DNA of 64,000 nucleotides from Eubacteriales bacterium (GTDB lineage: Bacteria; Bacillota; Clostridia; Lachnospirales; Lachnospiraceae): assembly GCA_030537135.1 (NCBI GenBank), contig JAUNOP010000006.1, positions 26,480-90,479 on the forward strand, written 5' to 3'. Below, one piece after another: positions 44,335 through 55,267 of this stretch. Position 1 is the first letter of the stretch; every line of letters begins with the position of its first letter. The position numbers and the translations under genes were made by a program. A model generated the notes under the pieces. It was given only the letters and a program-made list of their open reading frames with translations. It was not told the DNA's origin and did no database searches.

Positions 44335-45519
44335 TTAATGATGGAAAAGACGGATTCCTGTAAACGCCATTGCTATGCCGTATTTATTGCAGGTGGCAAT
44401 CACATCTGCATCTCTCACTGAGCCTCCTGGCTGTGCTATATATTTTACTCCGCTCTTATGCGCACGCTCAATATTGTCGCTGAACGGGAAGAAGGCGTCT
44501 GAGCCAAGAGTCACATCTGTCAGCTGGTTCAGCCATTCTCTCTTCTCCTCTCTGGTAAATACGGCCGGCTTTTCTGTGAAAATCCTCTCCCACGCGCCGT
44601 CTGCCAGAACATCCATGTATTCCTCTCCAATATATACATCAATGGCATTGTCTCTCTCTGCGCGTGTAATATTTGCCTTAAAGGGCAGATTTAAAACCTT
44701 TGGACACTGACGCAGGAACCAGTTGTCTGCTTTCTGTCCTGCCAGCCTGGTGCAGTGTACACGGGACTGCTGTCCAGCTCCCACGCCAATGGCCTGTCCA
44801 TCCTTTACAAAGCATACAGAATTGGACTGGGTATATTTGAGCGTGATGAGAGCTATCTTCATATCTCTCTTCGCATCCTCAGTAAGCTCCTTTGTCTCTG
44901 TTACAAGATTGGAAATCAGCTCATCATTGATTTCCAGCTCCTGGCGTCCCTGTTCAAAGGTGACGCCAAATACTTCCTTGTGTTCCAGGGGAGCCGGGAC
45001 ATAAGCTGCGTCGATTTCAATGACATTATAATTGCCCTTTTTCTTCTGCTTGAGAATTTCCAAAGCCTCCTGTGTATATCCAGGCGCAATCACCCCGTCA
45101 GAAACCTCTCTCTTAATCAAAAGCGCAGTATCTCTGTCGCAGACGTCTGAGAGAGAGATAAAGTCTCCGAACGAGGACATTCTGTCCGCGCCTCTGGCTC
45201 TTGCATATGCACACGCAATAGGAGAAAAGTTTTTCCAGTCCATGTCATCCACCCAATAAATCTTTGCCAGAGTCTCTGTGAGCGGAAGTCCCACAGAAGC
45301 GCCTGCCGGAGACACATGCTTAAAGGAGGTTGCAGCAGGAAGCCCTGTGGCCTTCTTCAGGTCTCTCACGAGCTGCCAGCCATTAAAGGCATCCAGAAAG
45401 TTAATATAGCCCGGTCTTCCTGAAAGAACCTTTATCGGCAGCTCACTGCCGTCTGCAAGGTAAATTTTGGAAGGCTTCTGATTGGGATTGCAGCCATATT
45501 TCAATTCTAATTCTTTCAT
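44335..45519 (-). CDS. purH: AICAR transformylase, stand-alone (PurH N-formyltransferase part)
   Basis: A 394-residue enzyme matching the AICARFT half of bifunctional PurH, without the IMP cyclohydrolase half. It converts AICAR and 10-formyl-THF to FAICAR. Signatures are TSFKHVSPAGASVG near residue 65 (catalytic Lys and His) and AQPGGSVRDADVI near the C-terminus. ATG 45519 follows AGGAG by seven bases; another in-frame ATG at 45525 is too close to the ribosome site. It follows the PurO-type gene by 13 bases in an operon controlled by the ZTP riboswitch at 46318-46440, which fits its role because ZTP accumulates when 10-formyl-THF is short. Confidence 0.93.
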   Translation of the reverse strand: MKELELKYGCNPNQKPSKIYLADGSELPIKVLSGRPGYINFLDAFNGWQLVRDLKKATGLPAATSFKHVSPAGASVGLPLTETLAKIYWVDDMDWKNFSPIACAYARARGADRMSSFGDFISLSDVCDRDTALLIKREVSDGVIAPGYTQEALEILKQKKKGNYNVIEIDAAYVPAPLEHKEVFGVTFEQGRQELEINDELISNLVTETKELTEDAKRDMKIALITLKYTQSNSVCFVKDGQAIGVGAGQQSRVHCTRLAGQKADNWFLRQCPKVLNLPFKANITRAERDNAIDVYIGEEYMDVLADGAWERIFTEKPAVFTREEKREWLNQLTDVTLGSDAFFPFSDNIERAHKSGVKYIAQPGGSVRDADVIATCNKYGIAMAFTGIRLFHH

Positions 45520-45532
45520 GATCATTCTCCTT

Positions 45533-46246
45533 TTAATTGTTCTTATTGATAATAGTTGTCTCATATTTGCCTGTTGCAATGTCAATGTATCTCACAAACA
45601 AGGATACCTTGTTATCCTCATTCAGACTGGTCCAGAGCATCTGTGCAAAGGCCTCCATATCATCCGGAATTGCCACAGGCTTTGGTTCTCCCTCAAAGCT
45701 CGGAAGAGGATTGCCGTCGCACTGATAGGTATGAATAAAATGTCCCTCTCCTGCTGCTGCATTCTCATAAGCAAAGGTATAACGATTGCAGGATTCTGGA
45801 TTTCCATTGTTGCTCTTTAAAATAGACATTGCATAGTTATACTTTCCATTTTCCACATGAAGAATTCCAGAAATACGAGGCGTATAATTCGGAGCATCCG
45901 GCTCAAACTCTCTGGTGCGCAGAGATTGCTCAAAGGTAAGCTGTCTGTCCATGCCCTCATAGATTGTGTCTGTCTGATCTCCATTTGTGACAATCGTCTT
46001 ATTCCCAAGAACGCGGACAGGGGCATAGATGATAAGACTGGGATCCACCAGCTTTGACGGGTCAAAGGCCTGCGTACGGATTCCCTCTCCATCCTGCACA
46101 AAGATTCTGTTTCTGCTGTTCTCGCTCCTTCCCATAATGAAGTATGCAGCAACCGCCTTTGTGCCGTCTGCACTTCTTCCGATTACAATTCCTCTTCCAG
46201 GATAGGAATTCTCTCTTAATTCTCTTTCCAGTGATCTCATTTCCAT
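45533..46246 (-). CDS. IMP cyclohydrolase, PurO-type
   Basis: A 237-residue protein resembling the archaeal PurO family (IMP_cyclohyd), which closes FAICAR to IMP, the last step of purine synthesis. The start, NSYPGRGIVIGRSADGTKAV, matches the family; GSRN-like SENSRNRIF and YAPVRVLG follow. It is fused to nothing and supplies the activity missing from the stand-alone AICAR transformylase behind it. ATG 46246 is chosen because AAGGAG lies nine bases before it; the longer frame (to 46267) would place the start on the ribosome site. Translation is preceded by a ZTP riboswitch with an overlapping terminator. Confidence 0.9.
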   Translation of the reverse strand: MEMRSLERELRENSYPGRGIVIGRSADGTKAVAAYFIMGRSENSRNRIFVQDGEGIRTQAFDPSKLVDPSLIIYAPVRVLGNKTIVTNGDQTDTIYEGMDRQLTFEQSLRTREFEPDAPNYTPRISGILHVENGKYNYAMSILKSNNGNPESCNRYTFAYENAAAGEGHFIHTYQCDGNPLPSFEGEPKPVAIPDDMEAFAQMLWTSLNEDNKVSLFVRYIDIATGKYETTIINKNN

Positions 46247-46317
46247 AAAGTTATTCTCCTTTTTCATTTATAGTGATGACTCGCCTCAAGAGCAAATCAT
46301 ATCCGTTTCAGATACGC

Positions 46318-46440
46318 AAAAACCGCCTGGTCAGACTGTCTTCCCACAGGCTGCCCAGGCGGTCGGCATGGGAAGAATCCCCTTCCCTGAAGCTGCACTC
46401 CCTGCAGGTACTCCTGCTTCCGCCAGTTATGCAGCTGTTT
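46318..46440 (-). promoter_or_regulatory. ZTP (pfl) riboswitch with overlapping terminator
   Basis: Read on the minus strand, AACTGGCG (plus 46421-46428) and the hallmark CCGCCTGGGC (46362-46353), preceded by GCCGA, match the pfl/ZTP aptamer. The same CCGCCTGG pairs with CCAGGCGG (46330-46323) to form a terminator followed by TTTTT (46322-46318), so aptamer folding and termination exclude one another. Binding of ZTP/ZMP would therefore switch on the downstream IMP cyclohydrolase and AICAR transformylase genes. The aptamer begins within about ten bases of the guaB stop codon, so it is probably part of a guaB transcript or has a promoter inside guaB. Confidence 0.85.
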
Positions 46441-46447
46441 TCTATAT

Positions 46448-47920
<1,473 letters not shown>

Positions 47921-47970
47921 TTATTTTTGTAGTTTGTTGTCCCATAGTTTAACAAATATCGGAAAAAGTG

Positions 47971-48474
47971 TCAATCCAAAAAAACCTTTCCGGGAGCGCA
48001 ATTTTTCATTGCATTTGCCAGTGCCTCATCCGGCTCAATAATAATTTTGCACAATCCTTTGTCGTCTTTTCCAATCAGTGCATAGCGTTTATGCTCTGCA
48101 TTGCCGGAAGAATAATCCAGAACTCTGATATTCTGGTTATTATTATAATAATCCAGGCGGTGGGAATTCAAGGGGGCTACCAGATCAATCTCCTCCATTT
48201 TCACACTCTTGGCCTTCTTTCTCTTTGCCTTGGACATAATCATGTCAATATCCAGGTCTCCGTTTATGAACAGATACTCAAATTCCAGGTCTGTCCGCGG
48301 AACAATAAAATAAGCAGCCACACCGCAGGCAATAGCCGGAATCAAAAGCAGGGGGCTGATAAACAGGCCGGCAAATACAAACACTGCAGTTCCTGCAATT
48401 ATACCGAACCTTATCAGAGTGTCCTTTGATGTCCTCTCTTTCTTTACCAGTAATTCTGTGTACAAATCGCTCAT
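47971..48474 (-). CDS. Small membrane protein, unknown (DUF6106-like)
   Basis: A 167-residue protein with two hydrophobic helices at about 22-58 (RFGIIAGTAVFVFAG and ISPLLLIPAIACGVAAYF) and a mixed cytoplasmic C-terminal domain of about 105 residues that contains NGDLDIDMIMSKAKRKKAK. From memory it resembles DUF6106 proteins of Lachnospiraceae; I could not verify this. No catalytic residues are visible. It precedes guaB by 68 bases and follows groEL's terminator, so it has its own promoter or is guaB's operon partner. Confidence 0.75.
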   Translation of the reverse strand: MSDLYTELLVKKERTSKDTLIRFGIIAGTAVFVFAGLFISPLLLIPAIACGVAAYFIVPRTDLEFEYLFINGDLDIDMIMSKAKRKKAKSVKMEEIDLVAPLNSHRLDYYNNNQNIRVLDYSSGNAEHKRYALIGKDDKGLCKIIIEPDEALANAMKNCAPGKVFLD

Positions 48475-48585
48475 TTTTTATTTCTCCTTTTCTTATCCTT
48501 GTGCGGTGCCTCTCTGCCGCATTTGTTATCCTAGATACCAGGGGTCAAAAGATCAGACCTCAACATCTTATCCTATAGTGTAGCA

Positions 48586-48618
48586 CAAAAAGGGACCAGT
48601 GTCTACAACACTGATCCC
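48586..48618 (-). terminator. Terminator of the groES-groEL operon
   Basis: GGGACCAGTGT (48592-48602) and ACACTGATCCC (48608-48618, one G-T pair) form a stem; on the minus strand TTTTTG (plus 48586-48591) follows. Confidence 0.8.
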
Positions 48619-48651
48619 AAAGTTTTTTATATTGGCTGTAAACGGCAGTAA

Positions 48652-50304
<1,653 letters not shown>

Positions 50305-50318
50305 TCAATCTGACTGTC

Positions 50319-50603
50319 TTATTTTACAACTGCCAGAATATCACTCTGCTTTACAATAATGAACTCTTCTCCGTCCATCTTCACATCAGTGCCTGCATAC
50401 TTAGAATAAATAACCATATCTCCTACAGCCACTTCCATCTTTATTTCCTTGCCGTCTTCGGTTTTTCCAGGTCCTACAGCTATTACCTCTGCCTGCTGTG
50501 GTTTTTCCTGTGCCTGACCTGGCAGAACAATGCCAGATTTCGTTTTCTCCTCTGCTTCCAACTGTTTTAATACAACTCTGTCGCCTAAGGGTACTAACTT
50601 CAT
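50319..50603 (-). CDS. groES: Co-chaperonin GroES
   Basis: A 94-residue co-chaperonin that caps GroEL. The start [18 protein letters not shown], the mobile loop [12 protein letters not shown] and the final [11 protein letters not shown] match the family. ATG 50603 follows AAGGAGG with a nine-base spacing. CIRCE lies 45 bases upstream. Confidence 0.97.
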   Translation of the reverse strand: MKLVPLGDRVVLKQLEAEEKTKSGIVLPGQAQEKPQQAEVIAVGPGKTEDGKEIKMEVAVGDMVIYSKYAGTDVKMDGEEFIIVKQSDILAVVK

Positions 50604-50647
50604 AATCTATTTCCTCCTTATTATTCATTTCCTTGTCATTTGTATTG

Positions 50648-50674
50648 TTAGCACTCATTTTTGTCGAGTGCTAA
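50648..50674. promoter_or_regulatory. CIRCE operator (HrcA binding site)
   Basis: TTAGCACTC (50648-50656), nine bases, GAGTGCTAA (50666-50674): an exact match to the CIRCE consensus. HrcA is expected to repress groES-groEL from here until heat stress. No hrcA lies in the window. Confidence 0.95.
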
Positions 50675-50685
50675 TCACTGTCCTT

Positions 50686-50714
50686 ATATTAGAGAATTCA
50701 TCGGATTTGTGCAA
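50686..50714 (-). promoter_or_regulatory. Promoter of groES-groEL
   Basis: TTGCAC (50714-50709), a 17-base spacer and TAATAT (50691-50686). CIRCE starts right after the -10 box, as is usual for HrcA-controlled operons. Confidence 0.75.
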
Positions 50715-50811
50715 CCTCAGTAAAAACCGTTTAAAATCTGTTTTTTCTTTTTTTCTTTTGTTTTCTTTAATTTACTTTATTTTTCTCATTTTTATAATAT
50801 TTCAGTCATAA

Positions 50812-51043
50812 AACCCATGGCTGTCAGGCGCAAATTCGCAATACCCACAGGGCATCATGTCCGCTTCACTGCTTGCTCATAACCGTATACCTTGCCGCGC
50901 AGCGTCCGCTCCAAGGAGCGTGTATTGCGGGATGCCCCATGGGTTCTCAGAAGGGACCCTCACCCCTTCTGAGACAAGCAAGTCCCCCACTCACCGCTTA
51001 TTTCTCTGCGAAATGGAAGTGGGAGACTTGCTTGATACGTTAA
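50812..51043. repeat. Multi-hairpin intergenic element
   Basis: Three nested or adjacent stems: AACCCATGG/CCATGGGTT (50812-50820, 50937-50945) enclosing GGCATC/GATGCC (50851-50856, 50931-50936) and CGCAATAC/GTATTGCG (50837-50844, 50922-50929); CTCAGAAGGG/CCCTTCTGAG (50946-50955, 50964-50973); and CAAGCAAGTC/GACTTGCTTG (50975-50984, 51025-51034). It ends with ACTTGCTTGATACGTTAA (51026-51043), exactly repeated at 57176-57193. The CGCAATAC pair runs across the GGCATC pair, so both cannot form in one nested fold. No coding potential is seen. Confidence 0.65.
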
Positions 51044-51088
51044 CTTTAGGCAACGGTGATTTGCATGTGTACTGCCAGACGCACATAC

Positions 51089-51149
51089 AAAAAAATATGC
51101 CGCCTGCACAGCCTGTCTCAGAGACATGCTGTGCAAGCAGCACATTTTT
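51089..51149. terminator. Bidirectional terminator after codY
   Basis: GCCGCCTGCACAGC (51099-51112) and GCTGTGCAAGCAGC (51128-51141), nearly perfect complements with a 15-base loop, flanked by runs of A on the left and T on the right. On the minus strand it ends the codY transcript. Confidence 0.8.
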
Positions 51150-51282
51150 TTGATTCTTTATTACCAATTTCCAAACACGCTGCTGCCCGCAGCACGCTTC
51201 TTTGGTCTGTTATTATTTGCTCCAAAGAGACATCTGCCGGATATACAGCGCCGCAGTGCGCAGAAACATCTCGTCTGGCGTC

Positions 51283-52068
51283 TTAGCCCTTTCTGTTTCT
51301 CTGCGCTTTGATTTCTTCCAATTCATCAAAAATGACTTCATTCAAAACCTTAATGTAGGTACCCTTCATACCAGAAGACCTTGACTCAATCACTCCGGCA
51401 CTCTCAAACTTACGGAGGGCATTTACAATCACAGAACGGGTAATTCCCACTCTATCCGCAATTTTGCTGGCAACGAGAATTCCTTCTTCTCCATTCAGCT
51501 CATCAAAAATATGGATAATTGCTTCAAGCTCTGAGAAAGACAGGGTACTGAAAGCAGATTTTACAACTTGCTGCTTCCTGTCCTCTTCTGCATTTTCCTC
51601 ATGAACAGCTCTCATCATTTCCAGGCCGACAACAGTCGTGCCATATTCGCTTACAATAATATCCTCAATATCATAGGGCTTGTCATTGCGGTACATAAAC
51701 ACAGTTCCCAGTCTCTCGCCGGCTATGTCGATAGGATTGACAATTCCCTGGCAGCCAGCAGCTGCATGCTCAAATCCCAGAGTCTGGAGATTCACATTTT
51801 CCTTGGTTGACAAAACCCCCAGAAATCTCTCGTTCAAAAGCTGGTCCACATAGCCGCCTACCTTATCCTCAATCAGTTCTGTAATTTCTTCGACACCCGG
51901 ACACAAACTGACGCCAAGTACCTTACCCTTCTTACTCAATACCAGAATATTGGAGCTTAATGTCTCCATCAATACCTGACAGATATCATTAAAAACCACT
52001 TTACTGGAGCTACTGTTGTGTAAAAGCTTATTAATTTTTCTTGTTTTGTCTAACAACTGAACACTCAT
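51283..52068 (-). CDS. codY: Transcriptional pleiotropic regulator CodY
   Basis: A 261-residue global regulator that senses GTP and branched-chain amino acids and represses nutrient-acquisition genes in rich medium. It starts SVQLLDKTRKINKLLHNS; residues 1-155 are the GAF domain, and the C-terminal winged helix contains ASKIADRVGITRSVIVNAL. ATG 52068 follows AAAGGAGGAG. The presence of ilvE and an oligopeptide-type transporter in this window is consistent with CodY-controlled functions, but I found no clear CodY boxes there. Confidence 0.97.
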   Translation of the reverse strand: MSVQLLDKTRKINKLLHNSSSSKVVFNDICQVLMETLSSNILVLSKKGKVLGVSLCPGVEEITELIEDKVGGYVDQLLNERFLGVLSTKENVNLQTLGFEHAAAGCQGIVNPIDIAGERLGTVFMYRNDKPYDIEDIIVSEYGTTVVGLEMMRAVHEENAEEDRKQQVVKSAFSTLSFSELEAIIHIFDELNGEEGILVASKIADRVGITRSVIVNALRKFESAGVIESRSSGMKGTYIKVLNEVIFDELEEIKAQRNRKG

Positions 52069-52210
52069 TGGCTCCTCCTTTCTTCTTTTACAAAATATTG
52101 AATATTTATAGATTCATACTACACGTTCAAATCCAAAAATACAAGACATTTTTTGCTAAATTCTTTATTTTTTCTTTATTTTTATAATTTTTTAAAAATA
52201 ACATATCTAA

Positions 52211-52249
52211 GGACATGGAGCTTCCCACGCACAGGAACCTTCCATGTCC
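52211..52249 (-). terminator. Hairpin after topA
   Basis: GGACATGGA (52211-52219) and TCCATGTCC (52241-52249) form a stem 22 bases past the topA stop. A good T-run follows only on the plus strand; on the minus strand the tail is T-rich with interruptions. Confidence 0.6.
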
Positions 52250-52271
52250 TTTTTCAAAGCCTGCCGCACTA

Positions 52272-54353
52272 TTATTCCTTTTCTTCTTTTTTCTCTTTTG
52301 CAATGGCAAAACCGCAGCTTTCCTGGCTGCACAGAAGTTTATTACCTTTCTCTACCATAAAGCTGCCGCACTTGGGGCATTTTTCCACAGAGGGTTTTTG
52401 CCAGGACATAAATTCACAATCCGGATTATCCTCGCATCCATAATATTTTCTGCCCTTTTTGGTTTTCTTGAGTACCACATCCTTCCCGCATAAGGGGCAG
52501 GGAACGCCGATTTTCTCAAAATATGGTTTTGTGTTTCGGCAGTCTGGAAAGCCTGGACAAGCCAGAAACCGTCCATGCGGTCCATATTTGATGACCATGT
52601 TTCTGCCGCAATTCTCACAGACAACATCTGTCTCCTCATCTGCAATGTCCACCTTTTCCAGCTCCTCCTGCGCTGCCTCCACAGCCTTCTTAAGATCCGG
52701 ATAGAAATTGGACACAACGGTTTTCCACTGTACCGTTCCCTCTGCCACGCAGTCCAAAAGCCCCTCCATCATAGCGGTAAAATTCACATCCACAATGCTC
52801 GGAAAGGTCTTTTTCATAATGTGGTTCACTACCTCTCCAAGCTCTGTCATGTAGAGGTTTTTATTTTCTTTTGACACATAGCGTCTTGCAATAATTGTGG
52901 TAATAGTAGGAGCGTAGGTGCTTGGACGGCCAATTCCCAGCTCCTCTAAGGTTTTCACCAGAGAGGCCTCTGTATAATGCGCCGGAGGCTGTGTAAAATG
53001 CTGCTCTGGATGAAGCGCCTTAAGCTTAAGCTGCATTCCCTTCTCAAGGCTCACAGAGAGAAGAGAATTTTTCTTCTTTTCTTCGTCCTCTTCTGTGTAC
53101 ACAGACATAAATCCATCAAAAATAACCCTGGATGCAGACACTGTAAATACATACCCGTTTCCTGTGATTTTCACAGATGTGGTCTCATATTTTGCAGGAG
53201 TCATTCGGCTTGCTGTAAAGCGTTTCCATATAAGCTGATAGAGACGATATTGGTCTCTTGTAAGAGAATCCTTGAGCATCACAGGAAGTCTGGTTATATC
53301 TGTGGGGCGGATAGCCTCGTGCGCATCCTGAATATTCTGATTCTTTTTGCTAATCTTGCTTTCCTCTGCCACATAGCTATCCCCATATTCCTTCCCAATA
53401 TAGGCTCTCGCCGCAAGATCCGCCTCCTCAGAGATTCGAGTCGAGTCTGTACGCAGATATGTGATAATACCCACTGTGCCGTTTCCCTTAATGTCAATGC
53501 CTTCATAGAGCTGCTGCGCCAGACGCATTGTTTTCTGAGTGGAAAAATTTAAGGTCTTTGCAGCTTCCTGCTGCAGGGTACTGGTGGTAAAGGGCAGGGG
53601 AGGATTCTTGCTTCTCTCTCCCTTCTTTACCTCCTGAACCTCAAACTGCGCTTCCTGAAGTTCTGCCAGAAGGGCATCTGTCTCTTCTTTATTTGTAAGA
53701 TTCATTTTCTTGTCTGTACCGTAGAATTTCGCAAGCAAGGGCTTTTTCTCGCCCTCTGCAAGGAATTCTCCGTCAAGAGTCCAGTACTCCTCTGGAATAA
53801 AGGAATTAATCTCTTCCTCCCTGTCTCCGATAATACGCAGAGCAACAGACTGCACTCTTCCCGCGCTTAAACCTCTCTTTACCTTTGCCCACAGCAGAGG
53901 ACTTATACTATAGCCAACCATGCGATCCAGCATTCGTCTTGCCTGCTGTGCATTTACCAGATTCATGTCAATGGAACGGGCCTGCTTAATGGAATTTTTC
54001 ACTGCACTCTTTGTGATTTCATTAAAGGAAATACGGTGCATCTTTGACAAATCCTCATTCAAAGCCTTTGTCAAATGCCAGGATATGGCTTCTCCTTCTC
54101 GGTCAGGGTCTGTTGCCAGATAAATTTTGTCTGCTTTCTTTGCTGCCTTGCGAAGCTTGGCAAGAAGCTCTCCCTTTCCCCGAATTGTGATATATTTGGG
54201 TTCAAAATCATGCTCCACATCAATTCCAAACTGACTTTTCGGAAAATCCCTTACATGGCCATTAGAAGCCTCCACGTCGTAATTGCTGCCCAAAAACTTT
54301 TTTATGGTCTTTACCTTGGCAGGGGATTCCACAATTACTAAATACTTTGCCAT
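52272..54353 (-). CDS. topA: DNA topoisomerase I
   Basis: A 693-residue type IA topoisomerase relaxing negative supercoils. TOPRIM residues include VESPAK near the start and ATDPDREGEAISWHL near residue 85; the catalytic tyrosine lies in GIITYLRTDSTR near 300. Three C-terminal C4 zinc ribbons can be seen: CENC...CPGFPDC, CPLC...CEDNPDC and CPKC...CSQESC. ATG 54353 has GGAGAGG upstream. An alternative ATG at 54371 overlaps the dprA stop as ATGA. It is co-directional with dprA and the ComM-like gene. Confidence 0.97.
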   Translation of the reverse strand: MAKYLVIVESPAKVKTIKKFLGSNYDVEASNGHVRDFPKSQFGIDVEHDFEPKYITIRGKGELLAKLRKAAKKADKIYLATDPDREGEAISWHLTKALNEDLSKMHRISFNEITKSAVKNSIKQARSIDMNLVNAQQARRMLDRMVGYSISPLLWAKVKRGLSAGRVQSVALRIIGDREEEINSFIPEEYWTLDGEFLAEGEKKPLLAKFYGTDKKMNLTNKEETDALLAELQEAQFEVQEVKKGERSKNPPLPFTTSTLQQEAAKTLNFSTQKTMRLAQQLYEGIDIKGNGTVGIITYLRTDSTRISEEADLAARAYIGKEYGDSYVAEESKISKKNQNIQDAHEAIRPTDITRLPVMLKDSLTRDQYRLYQLIWKRFTASRMTPAKYETTSVKITGNGYVFTVSASRVIFDGFMSVYTEEDEEKKKNSLLSVSLEKGMQLKLKALHPEQHFTQPPAHYTEASLVKTLEELGIGRPSTYAPTITTIIARRYVSKENKNLYMTELGEVVNHIMKKTFPSIVDVNFTAMMEGLLDCVAEGTVQWKTVVSNFYPDLKKAVEAAQEELEKVDIADEETDVVCENCGRNMVIKYGPHGRFLACPGFPDCRNTKPYFEKIGVPCPLCGKDVVLKKTKKGRKYYGCEDNPDCEFMSWQKPSVEKCPKCGSFMVEKGNKLLCSQESCGFAIAKEKKEEKE

Positions 54354-54367
54354 ATTACCTCTCCGTT

Positions 54368-55255
54368 TCATTTCTGGATCCTGACGTAAAAATTTTTTCC
54401 AATTTCCCGAATCAAACCAGACAACTCCAGTTCTATCAGAAAATTCATCAATTTTTCTGCCGGAAATCCTGTCTCTTTTATTAAAATCTCCAGATTTTTA
54501 GGTCGTAAATCGAGACAACTATACACCAAATCCAATTCCCTTGCAAGTCCTAAGTTCATTTTTTTACGATTCTGCGCCGGATTTTCGCAGGAAATCCCCC
54601 ACTCCTTTAAGAGAATCTCAGGAGAATAAGCAATTCCCGCTCCCTGCTCAATGAGCTTATGGCATCCTCTGCTCAGCTCTTCACTTACCATGCCTGGAAG
54701 CGCATAGACGCTCTTTCCCTGTTCAAGGGCATGATCCACTGTAATCAGAGAGCCGCTCCTCTCTCTTGCCTCCACAACCAGAAGAACATCTGAGAGTGCG
54801 CTTATAATGCGGTTTCTGACAGGGAAATGCCATGCGCTGGCAGGAGAGCCAGGAGGAAATTCACTCAGAATTCCTCCCCTCTTCTGAAGTCTTTCATATA
54901 GTACAGCATTGGTTCTCGGATAGCACACGTCCACGCCAGAGCCAAGCACTGCAAAGGTAGGTGTTCCTGCGTCCATGGCTCCTCTGTGCGCTTCCTGATC
55001 TATTCCAATCGCCATTCCGCTGATAACCTGGATGCCAAAGGAGCTGTAGAATCTGGCATAGGAATAGGCCTGCGCTCTGCCATAGGGACTGCACATACGC
55101 GCTCCCACGATTCCGATCGTCGGCTGCTCATCCTTTGGAAGGCTTCCAAGATAATACAGCTCTCTTGGCATAGCGCCATGGTGCCTCAGTCTCCTTGGAT
55201 AATCGGGTGAATCTGAAGTAATATATTGTATGCCTGTATTTTTGGTTTCTTTCAA
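54368..55255 (-). CDS. dprA: DNA processing protein DprA
   Basis: A 295-residue single-strand DNA-binding protein that loads RecA in natural transformation. Rossmann-fold motifs: GIVGARMCSPYG, SGMAIGIDQEAHRGA, AVLGSGVDVCYPRTN and SALSDVLLVVEARERSGSL. A C-terminal winged helix of about 60 residues follows. It is placed between comM-like and topA genes, the usual Firmicutes order. The start at 55255 is the first ATG and the stop overlaps the possible topA start (ATGA). Confidence 0.95.
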   Translation of the reverse strand: MKETKNTGIQYITSDSPDYPRRLRHHGAMPRELYYLGSLPKDEQPTIGIVGARMCSPYGRAQAYSYARFYSSFGIQVISGMAIGIDQEAHRGAMDAGTPTFAVLGSGVDVCYPRTNAVLYERLQKRGGILSEFPPGSPASAWHFPVRNRIISALSDVLLVVEARERSGSLITVDHALEQGKSVYALPGMVSEELSRGCHKLIEQGAGIAYSPEILLKEWGISCENPAQNRKKMNLGLARELDLVYSCLDLRPKNLEILIKETGFPAEKLMNFLIELELSGLIREIGKNFYVRIQK

Positions 55256-55267
55256 TTTTCAGACTCC

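Noticed and set aside
50641-51282. Possible CRISPR array or prophage remnant around the hairpins
   Set aside because: The repeats are inverted rather than direct and lack spacer regularity; no phage genes lie nearby.
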